The translations under genes and the position numbers were made by a program. From contig NZ_JAMOKG010000004.1 in the NCBI RefSeq assembly GCF_023656565.1, forward strand, positions 124,001 through 188,000: DNA of 64,000 nt, given 5' to 3'. The notes below the pieces were generated by a model that worked only from the letters and a program-made list of their open reading frames with translations, was not told the origin of the DNA and made no database searches. Source of the stretch: Flavobacterium tyrosinilyticum. Its GTDB lineage: Bacteria > Bacteroidota > Bacteroidia > Flavobacteriales > Flavobacteriaceae. The first letter of the stretch is position 1; each line of letters starts with the position of its first letter. Below are positions 8,598-16,420 of the stretch, in pieces.

Positions 8598-8647
8598 ATT
8601 TAAAAAACAAAATAAAGGGTAATTACCCTTTATTTTGTTTTTTAAAT
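8598..8647. repeat. Perfect 50-bp palindrome
   Basis: The sequence from 8598 to 8647 is identical to its own reverse complement, centred between 8622 and 8623. The core is AAAGGGTAATTACCCTTT and the arms carry AAAACAAAAT-type runs. It lies between the ImmA promoter and the end of the XRE gene. It could be a cruciform-forming operator, a bidirectional terminator, or the join of an inverted duplication. Confidence 0.9.
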
Positions 8648-8659
8648 CTATTCCGCAAC

Positions 8660-8684
8660 TTTTATTAAAATAATTTTAATAAAA
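8660..8684. repeat. Second palindrome (12-bp arms, 1-base centre)
   Basis: TTTTATTAAAAT (8660-8671) is followed by A and then its exact reverse complement (8673-8684). It is A/T only, so partly expected by composition, but it sits between two other palindromes. Confidence 0.6.
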
Positions 8685-8686
8685 AA

Positions 8687-8705
8687 GAGACTTAAAATAA
8701 GTCTC
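8687..8705 (-). terminator. Terminator of the XRE regulator gene
   Basis: GAGACTTA (8687-8694) pairs with TAAGTCTC (8698-8705). Read on the minus strand the hairpin is followed by a run of six T, just after the stop codon of the gene ending at 8708. Confidence 0.8.
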
Positions 8706-8707
8706 CT

Positions 8708-9136
8708 TCAATGTTTTTCTTTCAATAGCTTTTCTAAATATTCAATTTTATCTTTTTCAGCTTGTAACAAACGCTCGTAAAGCTTTTTGTTTTCATCGAC
8801 TGATTCGATTAATTTATCTAGTGGATTAAATGTGCATGCATTATTACTTCCAAAATTAGTTCCCTGACTATGGCTAAAATCATTTTCTGTGAAAGTATTA
8901 AAATAATTAATTACTCCTTCCTCAGAAAAATTCTTAATAGCTTCAACACTTACGCCTAAAGCTTTAGCAACTTGAATTAGTTTTTCTTCATCAATAGTCT
9001 CACTATTTTCCATAATAGAAACAGCTTGCTGGTTTGTTCCTAGCGCCTGTGCCAATGCTTCTTGTTTCATGTCTTTCAATTCACGAATGCGGCTTATTTT
9101 TCTACCGATGTGATTTGGTCTGGTTAATGTGCTCAT
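8708..9136 (-). CDS. XRE-family (Cro/CI HTH) transcriptional regulator
   Basis: A 142-residue protein. Residues ~10-70 form a HTH_3 domain (GRKISRIRELKDMKQEALAQALGTNQQAVSIMENS). A short linker with Asn/Phe-rich sequence follows (GSNNACTFNP), then a C-terminal coiled coil (LYERLLQAEKDKIEYLEKLLKE) likely used for dimerisation. This layout is seen repeatedly in Flavobacterium regulators. It has its own promoter and terminator, so it is separate from the ImmA operon despite lying next to it. Targets are unknown. Confidence 0.85.
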   Translation of the reverse strand: MSTLTRPNHIGRKISRIRELKDMKQEALAQALGTNQQAVSIMENSETIDEEKLIQVAKALGVSVEAIKNFSEEGVINYFNTFTENDFSHSQGTNFGSNNACTFNPLDKLIESVDENKKLYERLLQAEKDKIEYLEKLLKEKH

Positions 9137-9140
9137 AATT

Positions 9141-9148
9141 CAAAGATA
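9141..9148 (-). promoter_or_regulatory. -7 promoter box of the XRE gene
   Basis: CAAAGATA on the plus strand is TATCTTTG on the minus strand, matching TAnnTTTG. It ends only 4 bases before the ATG, so the expected transcription start coincides with the start codon. Confidence 0.55.
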
Positions 9149-9302
9149 ATAATTACGACTTAAAATAAATACGAAATATGCAAACTACATAATTTGTCTT
9201 GTTTCATACCAAACAATCTTTTACAGACCACTTAGATATCTTATTTTTTCATCGCATCAAAAATACAACTTTTCAGACAAAAATAAATTTTAAAAATCCA
9301 GT

Positions 9303-11105
9303 TTACTTATATTCTTTTTCTTTTTGTGCATACCAATCTTTCATAACATAAAAAGCTTTCTTTTTAATTCCTTGATCTGAAACTAAACCTTTTCGGTTAA
9401 AGAAATCCTGAATATTTGGCAATTGTCTTCTGGGCGATCTAAAATCAACTAAAATCCAAGGAGAAACTCCTGCTAAACCTTCAATTCGATTAAACATTTG
9501 TGTGTTTTGAATGTATAATTCTTCTTGATATTCTTCATTCCAGCGTTCTTTTTTATCGCCATGCAAACCTTGCAACGCTTCGCCACCAAACTCGCTTATA
9601 ATAATAGGTTTGTTGTATGGAATTACCCATTGCATGTCTTTGCAAGATTCATTAGTTCCTCTGTACCAGCCTAAATATTGATTGAAACTTACAATATCTA
9701 CATACTCATTCATATTGTCGTGAAGCGTATTGATATTATTGGAGCTCGAAGTAACTTCCATTGCCATACTGATCAAACGAGAATTGTCTTGCGTGCGAGC
9801 GTATTTTGCCAGTTTACTTAAGAAAACATCACGATCATCGCCATGAGGCGTTTCATTGGCAATTGACCAAATTACAATTCCGCAACGGTTTTTATCTCTG
9901 TAAATCATGTCATGCAATTGGCGTTCGGCATTGGCATACGTATCCGGATTTGTCCACGAAATGGTCCAATAAACTGGCACTTCAGACCAAATCATTAATC
10001 CCATTTTTTCGGCTTCTTTAACCATATTTTCATTGTGCGGATAATGCGCCAAACGAACATAATTACAGCCTAATTCTTTTGCCCAAGTCAATAACGTAAT
10101 GGCATCGTCTTGAGACCAAGCTCTTCCAGATCTGAAAGGCGCTTCTTCGTGAATGCTGATTCCGCGTAAAAAGACTTTTTTTCCGTTTAACAGAATTTCC
10201 TTGCCTTTCGTTTCGATGGTTCTAAAGCCAATTTGGTCGGCGATATTTTCATCTGCTTTAGAAATGGTTACATCATATAATTTTGGCTTTTCAGGCGTCC
10301 ATAAAACAGGATTGGCTTTGACATCAAAATACGCAATTCCCTTAGCGTCGGTCGTAACGCTTTTTTTAATTTTCAATTCTGGAATGGAAACCGAAACCGT
10401 TTGATTTGCTAATTCGCTGTTTAGTTTTATCCAACCCGAAATTGTTCCTTTTTCTTTTTTATCCAATTGAACCAAATAATCTTCGATATACGTATTCGGA
10501 ACTTGAGCCAGAGTTACGTCTCTTGTGATTCCGCCGTAATTCCACCAATCCATATTTACCGTTGGAACATTGTCTTTATGGCGTTTGTTATCGACTTTTA
10601 CTACTACGAAATTGTTTCCGTCGACTAATAAATTGGTTACATCAAAATTGAAAGGCGTGTAACCACCAATATGTGTTCCTGCCAGTTTTCCGTTTACGTA
10701 AACTTTCGCATCATAATTGACAGCTCCAAAATGAAGAATTCCTTTGGTTTTGGCATCTTTTTTATAATTGAAGTCTTTCTGAAACCAAACCGTTCCTTCG
10801 TAAAAAAACAATCTTTGATCTTTCGAATTCCAATCAGACGGAATATCCATAACTGATGAGGTTGCGAAATTATATTCGCTCAACTCTGTGGTATTCCATT
10901 TTTTATTTTCGAAAAAGCCATTGTCTTTAAAAGGCTCTAAACGATAATTGTAATATCCGTTTTCGAGAGGATCTACAATATATCTCCATTTTCCGTTCAA
11001 TGTAATATTGTTTCGAGCTGAAATGTTAGATACCAACGGAATTTCCTGTGCTATTGCTTTTCCAATTAGCAGAAAAGTACAACACAGCATTATTATCTTT
11101 TTCAT
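9303..11105 (-). CDS. Secreted glycoside hydrolase family 2 protein (beta-galactosidase/beta-glucuronidase type)
   Basis: About 600 residues with a signal peptide (MKKIIMLCCTFLLIGKAIAQ). The sugar-binding domain comes first (GILHFGAVNYDAKVYVNGKLAG, THIGGYTPFNFDVT), then an immunoglobulin-like domain, then the TIM barrel (LLNGKKVFLRGISIHEE). The acid/base glutamate is in IVIWSIANETPHG and the nucleophile is likely the Glu of IIISEFGGEA. GH2 enzymes remove terminal beta-linked sugars; galactose, glucuronate or mannose specificity cannot be settled here. It is monocistronic and not next to a SusCD pair. The start at 11105 gives the cleanest signal peptide; an upstream ATG at 11117 is possible. 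Confidence 0.88.
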   Translation of the reverse strand: MKKIIMLCCTFLLIGKAIAQEIPLVSNISARNNITLNGKWRYIVDPLENGYYNYRLEPFKDNGFFENKKWNTTELSEYNFATSSVMDIPSDWNSKDQRLFFYEGTVWFQKDFNYKKDAKTKGILHFGAVNYDAKVYVNGKLAGTHIGGYTPFNFDVTNLLVDGNNFVVVKVDNKRHKDNVPTVNMDWWNYGGITRDVTLAQVPNTYIEDYLVQLDKKEKGTISGWIKLNSELANQTVSVSIPELKIKKSVTTDAKGIAYFDVKANPVLWTPEKPKLYDVTISKADENIADQIGFRTIETKGKEILLNGKKVFLRGISIHEEAPFRSGRAWSQDDAITLLTWAKELGCNYVRLAHYPHNENMVKEAEKMGLMIWSEVPVYWTISWTNPDTYANAERQLHDMIYRDKNRCGIVIWSIANETPHGDDRDVFLSKLAKYARTQDNSRLISMAMEVTSSSNNINTLHDNMNEYVDIVSFNQYLGWYRGTNESCKDMQWVIPYNKPIIISEFGGEALQGLHGDKKERWNEEYQEELYIQNTQMFNRIEGLAGVSPWILVDFRSPRRQLPNIQDFFNRKGLVSDQGIKKKAFYVMKDWYAQKEKEYK

Positions 11106-11416
11106 AGTTAAAATCATTTTGGTTTTGAGGATCTTTAGTTAGTAAAATATGAAGATTATAAAGTTAAAAAGTTTCTTTAAAGCTGTATTAAATCAAACTC
11201 ATTCATTTCCATAAAATACCCCATCAAATACTTATCAGTTTAGCATTTATAACACTTTCTAATTCTAAAATCAGTCTGTTTTGATCTTTATTCTACGAAA
11301 AATACTAATATATTTGAAATTATATTTGCCAACCTTAACCAATAATCACTAATAAATATTAAAGCAAATTATCAATATATTGCTTTATTTAAGCCAATTT
11401 CCCCATTAAAATAAGT
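11106..11416. promoter_or_regulatory. Divergent intergenic region with two plus-strand -7 boxes
   Basis: This region separates the GH2 gene (minus) from the small gene at 11417 (plus). Two TATATTTG boxes lie at 11309-11316 and 11321-11328 on the plus strand, about 90 bases upstream of the start at 11417. No clear minus-strand box was found for the GH2 gene, and nothing else is visible. Confidence 0.5.
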
Positions 11417-11740
11417 ATGAAAAAAATAAATATTTTTAGAATTTTACCACTACTCATTGTCATTTCTGCAGTGACCGTATTTCTTATGTATAATAATCAA
11501 CTGAATAAAAAATTTATAGGACTAGAGGTAAACAGCATTATTGTAAAGCGAAATAATTGGCAATTAAGAACTACAGAGTTTTATTTGCAAAATGGATTGA
11601 GAATTGACTCTACATTTAAGAATAATTTTGACCTAAAAATAGGAGATTCTATTTCAAAAAAATCAAATACTAATATTTTTAGTGTTTACAGGAAAGAAAA
11701 TGGAAAATATCTATTTTATAAAAAAAGTGCTATCGATTAA
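11417..11740 (+). CDS. Small membrane-anchored protein, paralogue of the lipoprotein at 5255
   Basis: A 107-residue protein with one N-terminal hydrophobic helix (residues ~8-25, ILPLLIVISAVTVFLMY) and an extracytoplasmic tail. The tail has FIGLEVNSIIVKRNN and DLKIGDSISKKSNTNIFSVYRKENGK. The latter resembles the C-terminal block of the 113-residue lipoprotein at 5255. Function is unknown. It stands alone upstream of the sirtuin gene, with two possible promoters in front. Confidence 0.7.
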   Translation: MKKINIFRILPLLIVISAVTVFLMYNNQLNKKFIGLEVNSIIVKRNNWQLRTTEFYLQNGLRIDSTFKNNFDLKIGDSISKKSNTNIFSVYRKENGKYLFYKKSAID

Positions 11741-11796
11741 AGCAAACATATCTTGAATTTAAAAATTAAAAAAGATTAATCCCTTTTTCATTAAAC

Positions 11797-12639
11797 ATGG
11801 AACAATTAGAAGACATAATAAAACAAGTTTCCACTAAAAATAAAAGAACCCTTTTTACCTTTTTAACGGGCGCCGGAATTTCTTCTGAAAGTGGAATTCC
11901 GACTTATAGAGGTGTTGATGGTATTTGGATCAAGGGAACAAAATTTCATAAACCTGAAGAATTTGGGACTTTTAAATACTTCAAAGAAAATCCCGAAGAG
12001 GTTTGGCAATATTCATTATTTCGAAAAAAAATGTTCGAAAATGCAAAGCCAAATGCAAGCCATTACGAATTGGTCGAAATTGAAAACATTTTAAAAGACA
12101 GATTTCATCTAATTACTCAAAACATAGACAACCTACACAGGTTAAGCGGAACAGAAAGAATTTTCGAAATTCATGGAAATAACAGACAAATAAAGTGTTC
12201 AAACGGTTGCAGAGAAATTATAAATCTACCTGAAGAAATAAAAGGAAAAGAGATTGATGAAGATTTAACCGAAAGAGAAATAGAGCTTTTAAAATGCAAA
12301 AGTTGCGGAAGTTGGATGAGACCAAATATCTTATGGTTTGATGAATACTACGATGAACAAACAAATAAAAAGTTCAGTTCCTTAAAAATTGCCAAAAACT
12401 CTGGAATACTTTTCATTCTAGGAACTTCTGGCGCAACAAATTTACCTGTTACAATTGCAGAAACCACTTTAAAATATGGCGGAACTATTGTAGATATTAA
12501 TATAGAAGACAATCAGTTTACGGCTTTGATAAAAGATAAAAAGAATAAAATAATTATTCGTAAAACATCTACTGAAGCTTTAAAATTGATTAAAGAAATA
12601 ATTAAACATATGCATACTATAGTTAAAACTCCAATATGA
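11797..12639 (+). CDS. Sir2-family NAD-dependent protein deacylase
   Basis: A 280-residue sirtuin. The NAD-binding GAGISSESGIPTYRG is at about 25-39 and TQNIDNLH at about 108-114. The catalytic histidine is in FEIHGN (about 126). A zinc module with C134/C138 and C166/C169 is interrupted by a charged insertion, and RPNILWFDE follows. The Rossmann end GTSGATNLPVT is present. The family removes acyl groups from lysine using NAD. The first cysteine pair is spaced CxxxC rather than the usual CxxC. It overlaps the next gene by an ATGA, so they are translationally coupled. It is the size of a normal sirtuin, not of the large Sir2 defence proteins. Confidence 0.9.
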   Translation: MEQLEDIIKQVSTKNKRTLFTFLTGAGISSESGIPTYRGVDGIWIKGTKFHKPEEFGTFKYFKENPEEVWQYSLFRKKMFENAKPNASHYELVEIENILKDRFHLITQNIDNLHRLSGTERIFEIHGNNRQIKCSNGCREIINLPEEIKGKEIDEDLTEREIELLKCKSCGSWMRPNILWFDEYYDEQTNKKFSSLKIAKNSGILFILGTSGATNLPVTIAETTLKYGGTIVDINIEDNQFTALIKDKKNKIIIRKTSTEALKLIKEIIKHMHTIVKTPI

Positions 12640-13112
12640 GAACAATTATGCTACTAACATTCATCTTCCTTACAAACAATATTTTTTCACAAAATTATTT
12701 TGACTACAAAAAAGAGCGAAATCTTTTTAATTTAAAGCTCATAAGTAAAAATCAGAAAATATTATCTTATAAAAAAATAAATGATTCTGAAAGATTTCAA
12801 GGTAGATACTTAGGAGAAGTAAAGACTAATCAAGGAAAATATTATATTGTTATTTCATCATTTATTTTTAATTTAAAAAATAGTCCAAGTGCTGAAAATC
12901 ATATTTTTATATATACTGATAAAAAGCAATTTTTTGGATATTATTATTTAAGCCATATTAACGAACTCCCCACTATATTGAAGAAATGTAAACTATATTT
13001 CGACAACAAAGATTGCAAGGAAAAGAATATCATTAATCTTGATAATGGTTTTCCTAAAGCAATAAATTTAAAATGTAATGGAGAAAACAATTATTATGAA
13101 CTTAATAAGTAA
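12636..13112 (+). CDS. Secreted protein of unknown function
   Basis: A 158-residue protein beginning with a signal peptide (MRTIMLLTFIFLTNNIFSQN). The mature part is Lys/Asn/Tyr-rich with no recognised domain. It has two C-terminal cysteine pairs (KKCKLYFDNKDCKEK and a later NLKCNG). The start codon overlaps the sirtuin stop (ATGA). Base use is even more A/T-rich than its neighbours, as often seen for poorly conserved genes. A functional link with the sirtuin is unlikely because one is cytoplasmic and the other exported. Confidence 0.6.
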   Translation: MRTIMLLTFIFLTNNIFSQNYFDYKKERNLFNLKLISKNQKILSYKKINDSERFQGRYLGEVKTNQGKYYIVISSFIFNLKNSPSAENHIFIYTDKKQFFGYYYLSHINELPTILKKCKLYFDNKDCKEKNIINLDNGFPKAINLKCNGENNYYELNK

Positions 13113-13279
13113 ATCAAAAAATATAGTTAGATGAAACTATCTTAATTCAAAATTAAATTAAATTTTGAGCCTTTATAAAAAGTGTCCTTTATAAAAAACT
13201 GTACAAGTTAGAGACATTTTGCATAGCGCATCAGTGAAGACTAAAGAGAGTAGAAAACAGATTTATTAACAAGTTAATA

Positions 13280-13303
13280 AGCCATTTCAACTAAGAAATG
13301 GCT
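13280..13303 (-). terminator. Hairpin overlapping the nucleosidase stop codon
   Basis: AGCCATTTC (13280-13288) and GAAATGGCT (13295-13303) form a perfect 9-bp stem that contains the stop codon of the minus-strand gene. The T-tract is weak, so termination is probable but not certain. Confidence 0.5.
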
Positions 13304-13899
13304 TCTTTATTTTCTTCAATCAATCCTAAAATTTTCCCGTAAGCAATAGCTGCTTTATGAACTTGAATCGTCCAATCTTCTGCAGCATTATCATCGGCTC
13401 CATCAGAAATATATTTTAGACTTAAAAACGGAATATTTTCTTTCATGGCAATCATGGCTAAAGCGTAGGCTTCCATATCGACCACATTGTAGGCGTCTGA
13501 ACAATGTCCCATTTCAAAATTATCGCCTGTTACGCAGATGCCTTCTTGAAGATTATCCATCAACAAACCATATTCTAAAAGTGGCGGCAAACCAGAAAGT
13601 GGCGTTTCGTATAAAGCAAAACCCAAACCGCGAACGTCCATATCTCTTTGTACAAATTTGGTACAGCAAATTACATCCCCTTTTTGAAAACAGCTACTTC
13701 CCGCCGAACCCAGATTAATAATTACAGAGGGCTTTTTCTTTTGAATGGCTTTTGTCAATTCGTAAGTTGCATTTACTTTTCCGATTCCGGTAATTAAGAC
13801 ATTTTGATCTTTAAAAACTTCTGCGGCTTCAGATTCAAGAGCAAAACAGAATAATATATCTTCAACCGCAAATGATGCCGTTTGATTAATTTGTATCAT
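13291..13899 (-). CDS. Nucleoside phosphorylase / MTA-SAH nucleosidase-like protein
   Basis: A 202-residue PNP_UDP_1-type protein. It contains LITGIGKVNATYELTKAI and INLGSAGSSCFQKGDVI, the phosphate/purine-pocket region. It also has the nucleoside-binding motif NVVDMEAYALAMIA, where the Glu contacts ribose, and ISDGADDNAAEDW near the catalytic Asp. Homologues cleave methylthioadenosine, S-adenosylhomocysteine or futalosine. It is slightly shorter than the classical 230-residue enzyme, so the exact substrate is open. It is transcribed alone on the minus strand. Confidence 0.82.
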   Translation of the reverse strand: MIQINQTASFAVEDILFCFALESEAAEVFKDQNVLITGIGKVNATYELTKAIQKKKPSVIINLGSAGSSCFQKGDVICCTKFVQRDMDVRGLGFALYETPLSGLPPLLEYGLLMDNLQEGICVTGDNFEMGHCSDAYNVVDMEAYALAMIAMKENIPFLSLKYISDGADDNAAEDWTIQVHKAAIAYGKILGLIEENKEAIS

Positions 13900-14069
13900 G
13901 TGTAATTTATTTTCGCTTTACAAAAATACGTTTAAAAATTTACGATGCTCTAACCTAAATTTAAAATCCAAAAAAGACGTTAAAGTCTGTTTTCGCTATT
14001 GGATTTTATGATATAAAAAATACATTTGCGAGAACCAGTAAAAAATTTAAAACCAGAAAGAATAACTGC

Positions 14070-14633
14070 ATGGATAGTGAAAAATTTATTTTCTGCCTTG
14101 AAGGCGTTAAAGATATAGACGATCATACCCAAACCAATGTGGTAAAATGTTTAGAAGAATTGGCTATAGACCAAGGCATTTCGAGCATTCATAAAACTTG
14201 CGATACGATCGAAGGTTTAGAAGAAAGTCTGAATATTCTGCTTTACGAAGATCATAATTTCAAAGATTATGGAATCATTTATTTAGCCATGCCTGGTCAG
14301 GAAAATAATATCTGTCTTCACGATTATTATTACAGTATTGAAGAAATTGCCGAATTGTTTGAAGGAAAAATGAAGGGTAAAATTATTCATTTTGCCAATC
14401 TTAAGGTTTTAGATTTGAATGAAGAAGAAGCGCAATATTTCTTAGACATAACTGGGGCGAGAGCCATTTCTGGCTACGGTTCTACGTATAATAAAATTGC
14501 CAGCTGCAGTACGATTGACAAAGCCTTTTTTAGCTTGTATCAGGAAAACGACAATATAATTGAAGTGGTTGAAGATCTGTATGCTAAACATTACAATCTC
14601 TGCAAACTGCTTGATTTTAGATTATATTATTAG
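14070..14633 (+). CDS. Hypothetical protein, possibly DUF6642-type degenerate caspase-like fold
   Basis: A 187-residue cytoplasmic protein. The central part reads IIYLAMPGQENNICLHDYYYSIEEIAELF and then KIIHFANLKVLD...ITGARAISGYG. This order, a strand ending in a Gly loop, an acidic loop, then a second strand followed by GAxAISGY, is like caspase/CHAT-type folds. There the loops would carry His-Gly and Cys, and neither catalytic residue is present here. The DUF6642 name is from memory and not verified. An AraC regulator starts 1 base after its stop, so the two form an operon. Function is unknown. Confidence 0.6.
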   Translation: MDSEKFIFCLEGVKDIDDHTQTNVVKCLEELAIDQGISSIHKTCDTIEGLEESLNILLYEDHNFKDYGIIYLAMPGQENNICLHDYYYSIEEIAELFEGKMKGKIIHFANLKVLDLNEEEAQYFLDITGARAISGYGSTYNKIASCSTIDKAFFSLYQENDNIIEVVEDLYAKHYNLCKLLDFRLYY

Positions 14634-14634
14634 A

Positions 14635-15552
14635 ATGAAAAAGCAGGCGGAGAAAATAAAAACCTATAATCCAAAAGGGTTTAGAGAAAAGTTTTTAGGA
14701 GAAGACAATCCTATTCATGTGCTTTTCAAATCGAATTCTGATCATTTTTTCTGTTTGGAAATCGAAGAAATGATGCAGATGCAGCATCCTGTTCCGCCTT
14801 CAAAACATTCTTGCCATACTTTAATCTTTATTTCTTCAGGTCAGAATGTTATGAAATTGGGTTATCAGGAATATGTCACGACCGATAACGAAATGATTAT
14901 GGTTCCTGCCGGTCAGATTTTTTCGCTTGATAATGTCAACAACATTCATAAAGGTTATATCTGCCAGTTTCATCCCGATATATTGATTCGAAAATATGGC
15001 AGCCGTGAACTGCTCAATGATTTTGACTTTCTAAAAATTTCAGGAGACCCCAAAGTTAAACTTGCTCCCGAAGATATTGCTCCAATTACCAATATTTTGG
15101 AACGATTGAAAAAGGAATATTCTGAAAAAACAGTTACAGATTTAAATATTGTTCAGTCGTATCTGATTACTTTGTTTTATGAAATGAATAAAAATGCGGT
15201 GAAGACTTCTAAAAGTATTTCGGCAGCAGAAGCAATTACGGGGAAATTTAAAGAATTGATTCATGACCATATTAAAACCCATCATCAGGTCAATTATTAT
15301 TCGTCGATGCTAAATGTTACTCCCAATCATTTAAACAAATGTGTCAAAAATGTAACCGGAAAATCTGCTGTAAAATGGATTGACGAAAACATATTGCTAG
15401 AGGCCAAATATTTATTGTTTCAAACCACACTTTCTGTAGGTGAAATCGCAACGCAGGTAGGCTTTGAAGATCAATCTTACTTTAGTCGATTTTTTAAAAA
15501 AGCAGAAGGAATCTCTCCTATTCGGTACCGAAAAATGATTGATAAGTCCTAA
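14635..15552 (+). CDS. AraC-family transcriptional regulator
   Basis: A 305-residue protein. The N-terminal cupin-like sensor spans about 1-150 (HTLIFISSGQNVMKLGYQEY, MIMVPAGQIFSLDN). Two C-terminal helix-turn-helices follow (SSMLNVTPNHLNKCVKNVTGK and VGEIATQVGFEDQSYFSRFFKK, ending SPIRYRK). Start 14635 was chosen because it lies directly after the upstream stop; an in-frame start at 14560 would overlap the upstream gene. It likely controls its own operon or another locus; the effector is unknown. Confidence 0.88.
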   Translation: MKKQAEKIKTYNPKGFREKFLGEDNPIHVLFKSNSDHFFCLEIEEMMQMQHPVPPSKHSCHTLIFISSGQNVMKLGYQEYVTTDNEMIMVPAGQIFSLDNVNNIHKGYICQFHPDILIRKYGSRELLNDFDFLKISGDPKVKLAPEDIAPITNILERLKKEYSEKTVTDLNIVQSYLITLFYEMNKNAVKTSKSISAAEAITGKFKELIHDHIKTHHQVNYYSSMLNVTPNHLNKCVKNVTGKSAVKWIDENILLEAKYLLFQTTLSVGEIATQVGFEDQSYFSRFFKKAEGISPIRYRKMIDKS

Positions 15553-15612
15553 TTATTGATTATAGAATCCTAACAAATATGCGGGTGTTTTTCAGAAATT
15601 TGCTTCCTCAAA

Positions 15613-15822
15613 ATGCAAATTATGATTTATGTTTTTAAAACTTCCGTTGATAGTAAAGCTAAATTCGAATCGGCTTCTGTACTTCTAAATGAATTATTAC
15701 CTAATTCTTTGTGGAATTTTGACCTCGAAGATTGCGACAACATTCTAAGAGTTGACAGCGAGCTGAATGTAACCGCATTACTTCAAAACAATACTATTTT
15801 CGACTGTGTCGAATTAGAATAA
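15613..15822 (+). CDS. Small (69 aa) hypothetical protein, paralogue of the 461-676 protein
   Basis: The protein reads IYVFKTSVDSKAKFESASVLL and then WNFDLEDCDNILRVD. These stretches align with KTNVKTKKDA and INFDRQGQENILKIE of the small protein at 461. The predicted pattern is a compact alpha/beta sandwich of ferredoxin or HMA size without a CxxC. The start may be either ATG at 15613 or 15622. A pentapeptide-repeat gene follows 25 bases later. Function is unknown. Confidence 0.7.
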   Translation: MQIMIYVFKTSVDSKAKFESASVLLNELLPNSLWNFDLEDCDNILRVDSELNVTALLQNNTIFDCVELE

Positions 15823-15847
15823 AACTTTACAAGCCTTTTAAATTTAT

Positions 15848-16420
15848 ATGGAATCAAAATTATACCAAAACCGAACTTTTGAAACGATTGATTATTCGGA
15901 TCAGAGTTTAGCCCATGTCGAATTTGTAAACTGCGAATTCATTAATTGCAATTTTTCTAAAAGTGATTTAAGTCATAACGACTTTCTAGATTGCACTTTT
16001 AAAAATTGCAATCTTTCTTTGGCTACTTTGAGAAATACGGGATTAAAAAACATCAAATTTATTGGCTGCAAATTAATGGGATTGGATTTTAGCGCTTGCA
16101 ATAGTTTTTTATTTTCGATGAATTTTCAAGATTGTGTTTTAGATTATTCTACTTTCATTTATAAAAAATTGAAGAAAACCAATTTTATAGACTGCCTCCT
16201 AAAAGAAGCTGATTTTTCGAATACCGATTTATCTTTGGCCGTTTTTAAAAATTGTGATCTTTCTGGTGCCACTTTTGTGGAATGCATTTTAGAAAAAACT
16301 GACTTCAGAACTTCCAAAAACTATGCTTTTGATCCATCAGAAAATAAAATTAAAGGAACAAAAGTTTCCCATACGGCACTTGCGGGTTTGCTTCAAAAAT
16401 TTGATTTATCAATAGAGTGA
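15848..16420 (+). CDS. Pentapeptide-repeat protein
   Basis: A 190-residue protein made almost entirely of A(D/N)LxX-type five-residue repeats, read as FVNCEFINCNFSKSDLSHND, FKNCNLSLATL and ADFSNTDLSLAVFKNCDLSG. Such repeats fold as a right-handed quadrilateral beta-helix. Many repeats carry Cys at the first position, as in Qnr-type proteins that shield DNA gyrase from quinolones. The C-terminal cap (FDPSENKIKGTKVSHTAL) lies after the helix. Whether it protects gyrase is unknown; pentapeptide proteins also have unrelated roles. A hairpin repeat and a terminator follow. Confidence 0.85.
   Translation: MESKLYQNRTFETIDYSDQSLAHVEFVNCEFINCNFSKSDLSHNDFLDCTFKNCNLSLATLRNTGLKNIKFIGCKLMGLDFSACNSFLFSMNFQDCVLDYSTFIYKKLKKTNFIDCLLKEADFSNTDLSLAVFKNCDLSGATFVECILEKTDFRTSKNYAFDPSENKIKGTKVSHTALAGLLQKFDLSIE

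Noticed and set aside
8708..9136. XRE regulator as part of the ImmA module
   Set aside because: It has its own promoter box and terminator, and a 50-bp palindrome separates them; co-transcription is not supported.
11797..13112. Sir2 gene as a phage-defence system
   Set aside because: It is a standard-length sirtuin without extra effector domain; its coupled neighbour is an exported protein, unlike known Sir2 defence operons.
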